Positions 16,569 through 25,031 of a stretch of 47,042 nt of DNA are shown piece after piece. The translations under genes were made by a program, and so were the position numbers. Location: NCBI GenBank assembly GCA_029553855.1, contig JAKPKE010000105.1, positions 1 to 47,042 of the forward strand, written 5' to 3'. How positions within the stretch are numbered: position 1 is the stretch's first letter; each line of letters begins with the position of its first letter. The notes under the pieces were generated by a model, which did not search any database, was not told the origin of the DNA, and saw only the letters and a program-made list of their open reading frames with translations. This DNA is from Bacillota bacterium. Its GTDB lineage: Bacteria > Bacillota > Clostridia > Lutisporales > Lutisporaceae.

Positions 16569-17417
16569 CTACCTGAGCAGCTGCAATACTCCCTGGGGAG
16601 CCTGATTGGCCTGTGCCAGCATTGCCTGCGCAGCCTGATTGAGTATCATTTGTTTTGTAAAGTTCATCATTTCCTTGGCCATGTCTACGTCTCTGATTCG
16701 TGACTCGGATGCCTGCAGGTTTTCCGCTCCTGTGTCAAGGTTCTTTATGGTGTGCTCCAGTCTGTTCTGGATGGCGCCAAGCTTGGCCCTTTCCGTAGAT
16801 ACATTTGTCAGCGCACTGTTTACTGTTGTAATCAATGCATTCGCAACGCTATTGCCTGCCGAAACCTGGATAGCCACCATAACTGATACGCCAGTGCCCA
16901 CTGCTATAGCTAGTGTCGTAGCCGAAGCTCTCATATCTGTAAATGTAACAGTAAGGTTCTGACTCTCGTTGGAACCAATATGCAGTTTTACCGCAGTAGC
17001 CGCCGAGCCTATAAGGTTCTTTGTGTTGAACTCTGTAGATTCTGCTATTCTTGTTATTTCGGTAAAAAGTGCTGTCAATTCTTCGGTTATTGCCGCCCTG
17101 TCTGCTTCTACGTTGGTGTCGTTGGCTGCCTGCACTGAAAGCTCCCTCATTCTCTGAAGGATTTCGTGGGTTTCATTTAATGCGCCTTCTGCTGTCTGAA
17201 TCATTGAGATACCGTCCTGGGCATTTCTTGATGCCTGCTGCAGGCCCCTTATCTGGCCTCTCATTTTTTCGGATATTGCAAGTCCTGCCGCATCGTCTCC
17301 GGCACGGTTGATCCTGTAGCCTGATGACAGCTTCTCAAGGGATTTTGACTGTGCTGCAGTGTTTATGCCCAACTGCCTGTGGGCATTCATTGCCATCAAG
17401 TTATTGTTGATTCTCAT
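16569..17417 (-). CDS. Flagellin (copy 3, 282 aa)
   Basis: Closest to copy 4. Both share NVEADRAAITEELTALFTE and the central STEFNTKNLIGSAATAVKLHI-type segment, then differ in a short Ala/Val/Gly-rich stretch near residues 170-185. The conserved ends are as in the other copies. An 80-bp gap to copy 4 without a terminator suggests recent tandem duplication and one transcript. Confidence 0.97.
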   Translation of the reverse strand: MRINNNLMAMNAHRQLGINTAAQSKSLEKLSSGYRINRAGDDAAGLAISEKMRGQIRGLQQASRNAQDGISMIQTAEGALNETHEILQRMRELSVQAANDTNVEADRAAITEELTALFTEITRIAESTEFNTKNLIGSAATAVKLHIGSNESQNLTVTFTDMRASATTLAIAVGTGVSVMVAIQVSAGNSVANALITTVNSALTNVSTERAKLGAIQNRLEHTIKNLDTGAENLQASESRIRDVDMAKEMMNFTKQMILNQAAQAMLAQANQAPQGVLQLLR

Positions 17418-17443
17418 TTTTCATTCCTCCTTGATCTTTTTAT

Positions 17444-17461
17444 GTTAGAATCCTTTCTAAC
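17444..17461 (-). promoter_or_regulatory. CsrA-type hairpin in flagellin copy 3 leader
   Basis: GTTAGA-AAGGAT-TCTAAC again, located upstream of the AAGGAGGA site of copy 3. Confidence 0.7.
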
Positions 17462-17497
17462 CAATACAGTTCATAACCAACCCAGGTTCTTACTTCA

Positions 17498-18343
17498 CTA
17501 CTTGAGCAGCTGCAATACTCCCTGGGGAGCCTGGTTGGCCTGCGCCAGCATTGCCTGCGCTGCCTGATTGAGTATCATTTGTTTTGTAAAGTTCATCATT
17601 TCCTTGGCCATGTCTACGTCTCTGATTCGTGACTCGGATGCCTGCAGGTTCTCCGCCCCTGTGTCAAGGTTCTTTATTGTGTGCTCCAGCCTGTTCTGAA
17701 TAGCGCCAAGCTTGGCCCTTTCCGTAGACACATTTGTCAGCGCATTGTTTACTGTTGTAATCAATGCATTCGCAACGCTATTGCCTGCAGAAACCTGGAT
17801 AGCCGATATGCCGGTGGCGGCCGATGATACCAGAGCTAATGTCGTAGCCGAAGCTCTCATATCTGTAAATGTAACAGTAAGGTTCTGGCTCTCATTGGAG
17901 CCTATGTGCAATAATACCGCAGTAGCTGCCGAACCTATAAGGTTCTTTGTGTTGAATTCCGTTGAGCCGGCTATTCTTGTGACTTCGGTAAAAAGCGCTG
18001 TCAATTCCTCGGTTATTGCCGCTCTGTCTGCTTCCACGTTAGTGTCGTTGGCTGCCTGCACCGAAAGCTCCCTCATTCTCTGAAGGATTTCGTGGGTTTC
18101 ATTTAATGCGCCTTCTGCTGTCTGAATCATCGAGATACCGTCCTGGGCATTCCTTGATGCCTGCTGCAGGCCCCTTATCTGACCTCTCATTTTTTCGGAT
18201 ATTGCAAGCCCGGCCGCATCGTCTCCGGCACGGTTGATCCTATAGCCTGACGACAGCTTCTCAAGGGATTTAGACTGTGCTGCAGTGTTTATGCCCAACT
18301 GCCTGTGGGCGTTCATTGCCATCAAGTTATTGTTGATTCTCAT
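17498..18343 (-). CDS. Flagellin (copy 4, 281 aa; first in the operon)
   Basis: First transcribed flagellin, directly downstream of csrA. Ends are conserved; the centre (LLHIGSNESQNLTVTFTDM...) is nearly that of copy 3. It has AAGGAGGA before the ATG and a leader hairpin whose stem sequence differs completely from that of copies 1-3 while the loop is retained. A candidate sigma-28 promoter lies about 110 bp upstream. Which of the four is the main filament protein cannot be told from sequence. Confidence 0.97.
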   Translation of the reverse strand: MRINNNLMAMNAHRQLGINTAAQSKSLEKLSSGYRINRAGDDAAGLAISEKMRGQIRGLQQASRNAQDGISMIQTAEGALNETHEILQRMRELSVQAANDTNVEADRAAITEELTALFTEVTRIAGSTEFNTKNLIGSAATAVLLHIGSNESQNLTVTFTDMRASATTLALVSSAATGISAIQVSAGNSVANALITTVNNALTNVSTERAKLGAIQNRLEHTIKNLDTGAENLQASESRIRDVDMAKEMMNFTKQMILNQAAQAMLAQANQAPQGVLQLLK

Positions 18344-18369
18344 TTTTCATTCCTCCTTGATTATTTTTT

Positions 18370-18389
18370 GACCGAATTCCTTTCCGGCC
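18370..18389 (-). promoter_or_regulatory. CsrA-type hairpin in flagellin copy 4 leader (covariant stem)
   Basis: GGCCGGA-AAGGAA-TTCGGTC: seven pairs with two G-T, loop AAGGAA. Relative to copies 1-3 the stem bases have changed on both sides while the AAGGAW loop is kept. This is compensatory change and supports a functional RNA hairpin. Confidence 0.7.
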
Positions 18390-18450
18390 AATATTATAAG
18401 TCCTAATCCACGGGCCGTTGTTTCGGACATTATAATCCTATTTATTATAT

Positions 18451-18477
18451 GTATCGACACAAAAAACCAAAAATTAA
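18451..18477 (-). promoter_or_regulatory. Candidate sigma-28 promoter of the flagellin operon
   Basis: TTAA (18477-18474), 15 bases, GTCGATAC (18458-18451) against TAAA-N15-GCCGATAT: nine of twelve positions match. It is weaker than the flgM, flaG and flhO promoters but is the only match between csrA and the first flagellin. Position supports it. Confidence 0.45.
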
Positions 18478-18492
18478 TACTTATTATAAAAA

Positions 18493-18723
18493 TTATTCCT
18501 TTTTCACATATTCCTTCAACTTCTCAGCAGCTATATCCTTTGATAACGCAGATTTGATATTTTCTTCCTTGACTTCTTCCAGAAGCTCTTTTCTAAAAAC
18601 CTTTACGTGTTTTGGTGCAATTATTCCGATTTTTACCTTGTCTTCACTTATATCCGATATTACAATCTCTACATCGTCACCTATAATAATTGATTCATCC
18701 CTCTTTCTGGTCAGTATGAGCAT
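18493..18723 (-). CDS. csrA: Carbon storage/translational regulator CsrA
   Basis: 76-aa RNA-binding protein with the complete CsrA sequence pattern ([17 protein letters not shown], then [16 protein letters not shown]). In Bacillus, CsrA represses translation of hag by binding its leader, and FliW relieves this. The ATG overlaps the fliW stop by one base (TGATG), so the two are coupled. The four flagellin leaders just downstream all carry AGGA-loop hairpins, the expected targets. Confidence 0.98.
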   Translation of the reverse strand: MLILTRKRDESIIIGDDVEIVISDISEDKVKIGIIAPKHVKVFRKELLEEVKEENIKSALSKDIAAEKLKEYVKKE

Positions 18724-19154
18724 CAGGCTTCAGCCTCCTTTAGCACTTTATGTCTTATATTGTACCTCTCATCTTCAAGCACTTCCTGAACCGCTTTATT
18801 ATTTTTTGTGTTTATCAGTATAGGAGCTCTTAGATTTGCTGTCATTTCGCTGATATCATCCGGCAATGTAACTATAGCATATACGATTAAATCCTCAGGC
18901 TTTTCCGCTCTAAGATTTTTCACTGTCTCATCACTTATGTTTATATCATACTTAGGATCTACAAACGTCGGTGGTATAATTATGAAGCATATTCCCTCAT
19001 CCTCGACGGATTGCATATAACTGAAAATAAGCTCCTGTATAGGAATAATTATAAATTTACATAGATGCGTAAATCCGGGTATCCCTTGTTCAAATGATAT
19101 AATGTCTTCTTCTCCGCATTCTATTTCGCCGCAGAATTTTGTTTTTATTTTCAT
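18723..19154 (-). CDS. fliW: Flagellar assembly factor FliW
   Basis: 143-aa protein ([25 protein letters not shown] start is characteristic). FliW binds either flagellin or CsrA: when flagellin is exported, freed FliW sequesters CsrA and flagellin translation resumes. It sits between flgL and csrA as in Bacillus, except that the Bacillus yviE gene is absent. GGAGGTG precedes the ATG. Confidence 0.96.
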   Translation of the reverse strand: MKIKTKFCGEIECGEEDIISFEQGIPGFTHLCKFIIIPIQELIFSYMQSVEDEGICFIIIPPTFVDPKYDINISDETVKNLRAEKPEDLIVYAIVTLPDDISEMTANLRAPILINTKNNKAVQEVLEDERYNIRHKVLKEAEA

Positions 19155-19215
19155 TGGTACACCTCCGATATAATTATCTGGTTAATTACTCTATTATGTT
19201 TGCCAAATTTCCGTA

Positions 19216-20532
19216 TCATCTTAAAAAATCTATAAGAGATGGCTGTATTATCCTTGCACCGGTTGAAAGAGAAGCCTGATATACATTCTCCTCCATTTTT
19301 ACCTTCATAATAACCTCTGCTATATCCGCATCTTCATTTTTTGAAAGAAGGCCCTTCAAGTTAAGGGTATCATCCAGTATCCTGTTGATAGTAAGTTCCG
19401 CCCTATTGGACTTGACCCCAATTTCCGACCTTATTGCATTTATATTGGACGCTTGATTGCCTATCCTTGATATCCCGCTGTTTATACCCTCCGTATTATC
19501 ATCCTCAAGATCCGATATCAACTGATCAAATATCGCTATAAGTTGTGATTGGTTACCCGGATCCACTCTTGATACTGAGGTTTGGTTATTCGTCATCCCC
19601 ATCAGTGATACATCAAAAACCGGATCTGCCGGATCAGCTGTTCCTGACTGCAAAGTTAATACCGTATTTGACTCAAAAACCAGCCTGCTATTCTGCACAG
19701 TTATATAAACATTAGGTTCATCAAAGGGAGTGGCGTTCAGTTCGGTTTTGATGGCAGCTGCCAGCACATTTAAATCATCAAATGTTCCGGTAATATTAAC
19801 TGCCTGACTGTCAACACCGTTTGATATCGTAAAATTCAAACCCGGAGCAGGAGCATTAATCGTATTTTCTGCAATCGATAAATCCGTATACACGCCCTTC
19901 ATGCTTTGCCGCTGCATAAGAGTATCAACGGTCTTCATATCCAGGTCATCAACATCAATACCGTTGTATAAGCCGAAAACCCTTTGGCCTACCAGATTCA
20001 TGGCCATCCTGTCTTTCAAGCCTATATTGGTTTCTATTACCTCATCAAGGGTAAGCCGGGTTGTACCTCCGCCCAGGTAATACTTCCCGTCGGAATCAAA
20101 AAGTGCTTTATCAGTCTTATACCCTGAAAAGATATAACTGCCGGCATAAGATGCATTTCCGATTTGAACCAGCTGGTTCCTCAGCTCTTTAATTTCGCTG
20201 GCAATAGCATTCCTCTCATCTATCGAATTTGTTTCGCTTGCTGCCTGGACAGTAAGTTCGTTAGCCCTATGGAGTATTGATGCAATGTTATTTAAAGCTA
20301 TTTCTGTCGTATCCAGCCATGATTGAGTGTCATCCGTATTTCTTCTGTACTGTTCCATGGTTGCTACTTCTGTATTGAGCCTTAAACTTCTTGATACTCC
20401 TATGGGATCATCAGAAGGGCGTATAAACTGTTTGCCGCTGGCCATCTTCTGCTGCAGATGGTCCATTCTGCCAAGATTTTTGTTCAGGTTTCTCATTAAA
20501 TTGTTAATCATCATACTGTTTGTAACACGCAT
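19216..20532 (-). CDS. flgL: Flagellar hook-filament junction protein FlgL
   Basis: 438-aa HAP3. The N-terminus (MRVTNSMMINNLMRNLNKNL) and the SGKQFIRPSDDPIGVSRSLRL segment are diagnostic, and the C-terminus has the matching flagellin-like helix (MKVKMEENVYQASLSTGARI). FlgL joins the hook-side HAP1 to the filament. The larger variable middle (about 170-330) is normal for the family. GAGGTGATAAA lies before the ATG, 12 bases after flgK. Confidence 0.96.
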   Translation of the reverse strand: MRVTNSMMINNLMRNLNKNLGRMDHLQQKMASGKQFIRPSDDPIGVSRSLRLNTEVATMEQYRRNTDDTQSWLDTTEIALNNIASILHRANELTVQAASETNSIDERNAIASEIKELRNQLVQIGNASYAGSYIFSGYKTDKALFDSDGKYYLGGGTTRLTLDEVIETNIGLKDRMAMNLVGQRVFGLYNGIDVDDLDMKTVDTLMQRQSMKGVYTDLSIAENTINAPAPGLNFTISNGVDSQAVNITGTFDDLNVLAAAIKTELNATPFDEPNVYITVQNSRLVFESNTVLTLQSGTADPADPVFDVSLMGMTNNQTSVSRVDPGNQSQLIAIFDQLISDLEDDNTEGINSGISRIGNQASNINAIRSEIGVKSNRAELTINRILDDTLNLKGLLSKNEDADIAEVIMKVKMEENVYQASLSTGARIIQPSLIDFLR

Positions 20533-20544
20533 TTTATCACCTCG

Positions 20545-22014
20545 TTATCTTCCTGCCAAGCCAAGTTTATTTATTGTTGTATCAAGTATGCCGTCTAAAG
20601 TGGTAATCATTCTGGCAGAAGCGTTGTAAGCCTGTTGAAACTTTACCATGTTGGCCATCTCCTCATCCAGGGATACCCCTGACTCCGAAAGCCGCCTGTT
20701 CTCTGTCTGATCAACAAGGGCCTGGGAATTTGCAGTCATTCTTTTTGCCTGATTGCTGTCAACTGCCAATGCCGACAACAATGATTTTATAAAATCATCG
20801 GGTGTTCCCTTCAAAGAGTTGAACATCTCTTTTTCATTGCGAAGCCCTATGAGGATCAATATATTGCCGTTGTTGCTCTCCCCGTTTTGCTGATCCGAAG
20901 CGGCTATTTTATTCGGATCCTTTACTATATCGGGATTTACCCTGAAGCTTATACAATTAACCGAAGAAGCCCCTGCATCATAAAAAAGGTTTTGTCCCTG
21001 ATTTCCCGCAAGGTCAACCCCCTGCTTGTGCTGCTCATTGAAGCTTGCCGTAAAGCACCGTGCAAATTCATTAAGCTTCTTGAGGTAGTATGGAACGCCT
21101 CTGTAGTTGAAGCCTTCCCCGTCGCCATCCCGGACATCAAGCAAACCCCTTAGCTCTCCGCTTTCTATTCTCACTTCCTGGTCCGTCACCCCGGCCCAGA
21201 CTACCTTGCTGATCTTCCCGCCCCCCAGGTCCGTGATCCCCGGTTTTACTTCATCCTGGGTCGTCAGCGTATTGTAGTTTATATGGTCAATAAGGGTAAT
21301 ACCCCCTATTTTTATGTCCAGATAGTTGTTCCCGTTTGGTCCGGGTATTTCAGCCACCGTGATGTTAATAACAGAGGAAAGTTTATCAATAAGAACGCTC
21401 CTTTGGTCTCTCAGGTCATTTGCCTTATGCCCTCCCAGCTCAAAGTTGAATATATGTTTGTTCAGATTGGCAATCTGCTCTGTCAATGAGTTTATCTCGC
21501 TGACCTTGTTCATTACGGCAAAATTGGCATCCCTTATTGAGTTAATCAGCTCATACCCGTTTCTGTTTATTGTTGTGGTCAGGGTATTTGCCTTCTCCAC
21601 AACAGCTACTCTGCAGGTAGCGTCTCCGGGTTTTTTTGAAAGCTCTTCGAGGGCTGTAAAAAACTCGTCCATTACCACCCTTATCCCTGTATTGGAGGGT
21701 TCGTTGAATACACCTTCCAATGTCTCAAGCTGCTCTGCCTTAATGTTCCATTCCCGGTAGGTCTTGTTCTGTCCCCAATACTTAACGTCAAGATAACTGC
21801 TTCTCATTCTGATGATATCATAGGTCTCAACCCCTGTCCCTACCACTCCCGTAGGATCTCCATAAGAAGGCATTGTAGCCTTCTGAAGGGCTATCTGCCT
21901 TGAATATCCTTCAGTGTTGGAATTTGAAATGTTGTGACTTGTAACATCCAGAGACCTTTGACTGACAAAAAGTCCCGATGTCGCGATACTAATGGATCCA
22001 AATGTTGTTCTCAT
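20545..22014 (-). CDS. flgK: Flagellar hook-associated protein FlgK, second gene
   Basis: 489-aa HAP1 with N-terminal rod/hook motif (RSLDVTSHNISNSNTEGYSRQ) and C-terminal motif (GVSLDEEMANMVKFQQAYNASARM). It is the closer of the two flgK-like genes to a standard FlgK (DLRDQRSVLIDKLSSVINI). It lies 12 bases downstream of a paralogue, so the operon encodes two HAP1 proteins. Confidence 0.95.
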   Translation of the reverse strand: MRTTFGSISIATSGLFVSQRSLDVTSHNISNSNTEGYSRQIALQKATMPSYGDPTGVVGTGVETYDIIRMRSSYLDVKYWGQNKTYREWNIKAEQLETLEGVFNEPSNTGIRVVMDEFFTALEELSKKPGDATCRVAVVEKANTLTTTINRNGYELINSIRDANFAVMNKVSEINSLTEQIANLNKHIFNFELGGHKANDLRDQRSVLIDKLSSVINITVAEIPGPNGNNYLDIKIGGITLIDHINYNTLTTQDEVKPGITDLGGGKISKVVWAGVTDQEVRIESGELRGLLDVRDGDGEGFNYRGVPYYLKKLNEFARCFTASFNEQHKQGVDLAGNQGQNLFYDAGASSVNCISFRVNPDIVKDPNKIAASDQQNGESNNGNILILIGLRNEKEMFNSLKGTPDDFIKSLLSALAVDSNQAKRMTANSQALVDQTENRRLSESGVSLDEEMANMVKFQQAYNASARMITTLDGILDTTINKLGLAGR

Positions 22015-22026
22015 ACTGTTTACTCA

Positions 22027-23472
22027 CTACCTTCCGACCACGCCGATTCTATTTACTACCAACTCGAGCATCTCGTCCACCACATTTACTATCCTTGCCG
22101 CCGCATTGTAAGAATGCTCATATCTTATCAGATTGCACATCTCTTCATCTATCGAGACAGCACTCATTGCCTGTCTCCTGAATTCTATCTGGTCTACAAG
22201 AAGCTTTTGTGCCTCGACTGCGGTAAATGCTTCCTGCCCTTTGTTTCCCAAGTCTGAAATAATATTTCTGAAAAATTCATCAAAGTTATATTGTCTGTTT
22301 GCCGCAATTGTTTCATAGCAGTCGTACGAAAAATAATCGTTATGCCTTAATTCTGCAATTTTTAGCGCAATTCTGTTGTCCTCATAGTTGAATGCCTCTT
22401 CTGCAGAAGCAATATTGTCAAATTCATTCAGCTCCGGATTAAAGGCTATCGTGGAGATATCAATATTATTGGCAGTGCCATCCGTTGAGTTTATGAAAAA
22501 GTATCTATGGGCACTGTCTTTAATTCCATACCCCGTTATGTGTATTGCATTTATTTCTCTTGCAACGCCCGTAACATATTGATTCAGCCTTTCCCTAAAG
22601 CCTTCCACCAACACATCCCTGGATTCGAACAATGCCATTATGCTGCCGCCGGAAATCTCCAGCCTGTCGTTTTCACCTTTCCATACAAGCTGGATAAACC
22701 CGCTGTTCCCCGTATCAGGCACTTTCTCAATTTGATCATATCTGCTGCCTTCAACAAGCATCCGCCCTTCCAGGGAAATATTTATTGAACTCCCTTCGTA
22801 AACCTGTATCTTGGCTTTTCCGGTAAGCTCGTCTATAAGATAGTTTCTCTCATCCCTGAGGTCATTTGCTGTGACACCGTGAGATTCTATCTTGCTTATC
22901 TCAAGGTTGAGATTTGCAATTTTTTTTGCTATTTCGTTCACTCTGTCTATGCACTCACTGATTTCCCTGTCCTTACTCCTTCTGAAGTTAATAAGCATAT
23001 TATCCATATTTTTAACTGTTTCAACAAAAGCAATGCCATTTTCCTTTACCATTGATCTTACGGTCAAGCCCCCCGTAGGCTTGGATAGTTGTTCCCATGA
23101 GTCCCAAAAGTTATTCATTACAGCCTGTAGCCCATCTTCCGAGTTATCGTTAAATATCGTTTCAAGCTCTTCAATGCTTGAAAATCTTGACCCCCAATAA
23201 CCTAAACTGGTATTCTCCTTCTTGAATTTCTTATCCAGAAATTCATCTCTATACTGCCTTATTTCCTGCACATCAACGCCATAACCCATCTGCAGCAGTT
23301 TGCCGTTGCCTGATTTCCCAATATTATGATAGAAGGAGGATGAATTGGATATTAGCTGCCTGGTATATCCGGGAGTATTCACATTACTTATGTTGTGGCT
23401 GGTAACATCCAATGCTCTCTGATTTGCAAAAACTGCAGACATTCCGACGCTCAATCCTCTGAATGACGACAT
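22027..23472 (-). CDS. Flagellar hook-associated protein FlgK, first gene (paralogue)
   Basis: 481-aa HAP1-like protein with the same end motifs (RALDVTSHNISNVNTPGYTRQ; AVSIDEEMCNLIRYEHSYNAAARI) but a diverged middle. Both end motifs are intact, so it is not a decaying copy. It may form a second junction ring or a variant HAP1 for a different filament. It follows flgN by 26 bases. Confidence 0.93.
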   Translation of the reverse strand: MSSFRGLSVGMSAVFANQRALDVTSHNISNVNTPGYTRQLISNSSSFYHNIGKSGNGKLLQMGYGVDVQEIRQYRDEFLDKKFKKENTSLGYWGSRFSSIEELETIFNDNSEDGLQAVMNNFWDSWEQLSKPTGGLTVRSMVKENGIAFVETVKNMDNMLINFRRSKDREISECIDRVNEIAKKIANLNLEISKIESHGVTANDLRDERNYLIDELTGKAKIQVYEGSSINISLEGRMLVEGSRYDQIEKVPDTGNSGFIQLVWKGENDRLEISGGSIMALFESRDVLVEGFRERLNQYVTGVAREINAIHITGYGIKDSAHRYFFINSTDGTANNIDISTIAFNPELNEFDNIASAEEAFNYEDNRIALKIAELRHNDYFSYDCYETIAANRQYNFDEFFRNIISDLGNKGQEAFTAVEAQKLLVDQIEFRRQAMSAVSIDEEMCNLIRYEHSYNAAARIVNVVDEMLELVVNRIGVVGR

Positions 23473-23498
23473 TTAACCTCACCCCTTAAATCCCATAC

Positions 23499-24011
23499 CT
23501 ATACTTTTGTATCGAAAATGTTCTTTTTGCTTTGCCCTTTTCCTTTTTTGCCAATGTCCTCATATAAAGACCCGGTCTCCATTCCGGAGCCTGCAAAAAG
23601 GTTTATTGAATAATCTATATATTCAAGGGATTGCTCCAATAGCTGTCCGTTTATATCATTTGCTGCCTTAAGCTCTGAAAAGACTTCTCTCAGCTTATTC
23701 TGGATATTCTCTAAAGCTTCCTTCAATTGAGGCTCAAGCATTTTTGCCAGATCGGATATGGTAACCTGAGCACTTTCGATATCCAATGCGGCACAAATTC
23801 TTGCCACCTCTTCCTCTCTCTTTTTTTCCAGCTGGCCGATATTAAAAATCATATTCTGCTCTAATTTGACCATCTTATCCAGTTCTGCAACTTTACCTTC
23901 AATAATGATGTTCTTTTTGGATTTCGATAATTCAACCAAATCCTTGTAATATCCGTGTTCTTCCTTTAGTATATCAATAACTGCATTAATCCCTTTATCA
24001 ACATTCGCCAT
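23499..24011 (-). CDS. flgN: Flagellar export chaperone FlgN
   Basis: 170-aa, all-helical, acidic protein of the FlgN family, which escorts FlgK and FlgL to the export gate. Its place between flgM and flgK is the Bacillus order (yvyG). The ATG at 24011 is preceded by AAGGGGGAT; the frame is open 13 codons further upstream without a ribosome binding site. Two coiled segments (residues about 10-55 and 90-140) fit the family. Confidence 0.85.
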   Translation of the reverse strand: MANVDKGINAVIDILKEEHGYYKDLVELSKSKKNIIIEGKVAELDKMVKLEQNMIFNIGQLEKKREEEVARICAALDIESAQVTISDLAKMLEPQLKEALENIQNKLREVFSELKAANDINGQLLEQSLEYIDYSINLFAGSGMETGSLYEDIGKKGKGQSKKNIFDTKV

Positions 24012-24035
24012 AGATATATCCCCCTTGTATCTACA

Positions 24036-24081
24036 GATAAAAATAACCACAGCCAGAGGTAATGGCCTTAAGCTGTGGTTG
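24036..24081 (-). terminator. Terminator-like hairpin between flgM and flgN
   Basis: AACCACAGC (24080-24072) pairs with GCTGTGGTT (24052-24044) and is followed by ATTTTTAT on the minus strand. It would partly separate flgM from the downstream chaperone and hook genes. Confidence 0.65.
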
Positions 24082-24084
24082 TTT

Positions 24085-24390
24085 TTAAATTTTTAAATCA
24101 AACTTGCGGGCTAAAAGCTTATCAGCTATATCCTTACTGTCTACCTCATAAGTGCCGTTATCCATCTTTTCTTTTATGGGAGCAATCACTTCCTCCCTTA
24201 TATCCGGTACTTTCTCGGCTGCCTTTACTGCTTTCATAACCATTTGGAAATCCATAGCCTCCCTGGATATCTGTACTTCGTCCTTTTTCCCGCTGGTTCG
24301 GGCTGCCCCCGAAACGTCCTTCTTTGACTCCACCTTCTGATTCTTATAAATCCTGTTTACACCGTCGATTTTATTAATATTGAACCCCAT
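24085..24390 (-). CDS. flgM: Anti-sigma-28 factor FlgM
   Basis: 101-aa protein with a disordered Lys-rich N-terminal half and the sigma-binding C-terminal part (KDEVQISREAMDFQMVMKAV ... IREEVIAPIKEKMDNGTYEVD). It holds sigma-D inactive until the hook is finished, when it is exported. It is preceded by its own sigma-D-type promoter, giving the usual feedback loop, and is separated from yvyF by a strong terminator. Confidence 0.96.
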   Translation of the reverse strand: MGFNINKIDGVNRIYKNQKVESKKDVSGAARTSGKKDEVQISREAMDFQMVMKAVKAAEKVPDIREEVIAPIKEKMDNGTYEVDSKDIADKLLARKFDLKI

Positions 24391-24425
24391 GCTACCACCC
24401 CGTTATCATTCTTCATTCAACTACT

Positions 24426-24453
24426 TTATCGGTATCAACAACACATAAGTTTA
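24426..24453 (-). promoter_or_regulatory. Sigma-D (sigma-28) promoter of flgM
   Basis: TAAA (24453-24450), 16 bases, ACCGATAA (24433-24426). Same geometry as the flaG and flhO promoters. It sits 36 bases upstream of the flgM start and just after the yvyF terminator. Confidence 0.75.
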
Positions 24454-24464
24454 GTGTTTTGTGT

Positions 24465-24491
24465 AAAAAAAACAGCAGCCGATGCTGCTGT
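24465..24491 (-). terminator. Strong terminator of yvyF
   Basis: ACAGCAGC-ATCG-GCTGCTGT followed by eight T on the minus strand, directly after the yvyF stop codon. Confidence 0.95.
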
Positions 24492-24492
24492 A

Positions 24493-24918
24493 TTAGTCGT
24501 TCCTTCTTCTTTCGGCCGTATACATTTTTTCTTTTTCAGCCTTATACTGCGGCCTTTGTACAGGTTCTTTCTTCTCCAGCCCGAATTCTCTCTTGAGGCC
24601 TTCAGTAATCTGCCCTTTGCAATTCTCGCAGAACCTTCCGGAATTAATTGATCTTCCGCATCTTTCGCATCCTAAAACCAAATTGCTGTTTTCGGATTTT
24701 ATTTCAAGTCTTTCCTCCCTGAGAAACCTCATGATTTTTTCGACAGAAACCTCTGTTTCCTGTGACACCTCCGATATGGTAGCCCCAGGGTTATCATATA
24801 TGTATTCCTTTACTACCTTGAACTCATCTTCTTCTGTTTCCATACACCTGCCGCAAATCGGACTCGAAATATAGGTGAATATTCTCCCGCACCTGGGACA
24901 GTTTCTGATTTCCGCCAT
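24493..24918 (-). CDS. yvyF: Flagellar operon protein, YvyF/TIGR03826 type
   Basis: 141-aa protein. An N-terminal zinc knuckle pair (CPRCGR ... CGRC) is followed by a small helix-turn-helix-like region (GATISEVSQETEVSVEKIMRF) and a second zinc pair (CERCGR ... CENC), then a charged tail. This matches the YvyF family found between comFC and flgM in Bacillus, which is its place here. The biochemical function is not established. The AGGTATATTT before the ATG is a moderate ribosome binding site. Confidence 0.88.
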   Translation of the reverse strand: MAEIRNCPRCGRIFTYISSPICGRCMETEEDEFKVVKEYIYDNPGATISEVSQETEVSVEKIMRFLREERLEIKSENSNLVLGCERCGRSINSGRFCENCKGQITEGLKREFGLEKKEPVQRPQYKAEKEKMYTAERRRND

Positions 24919-24937
24919 AAATATACCTCCTTTTATT

Positions 24938-25031
24938 AGTCACCAGCCGCTAATCGCTAGTCACCAGATTTAGCCGGGACTTCGAAGCCATGTTTAAATC
25001 CCGCACCTCGTATCCCGTATCTCGTATCTGT
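24938..25031. repeat. Decayed dispersed repeat, member 2 (yvyF/comFC gap)
   Basis: Oligomeric AGTCACCAG units (twice) followed by GACTTCGAAGCCATG and then CACCTCGTATCCCGTATCTC. Order and content parallel 4231-4327 and 45515-45622. Confidence 0.5.
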
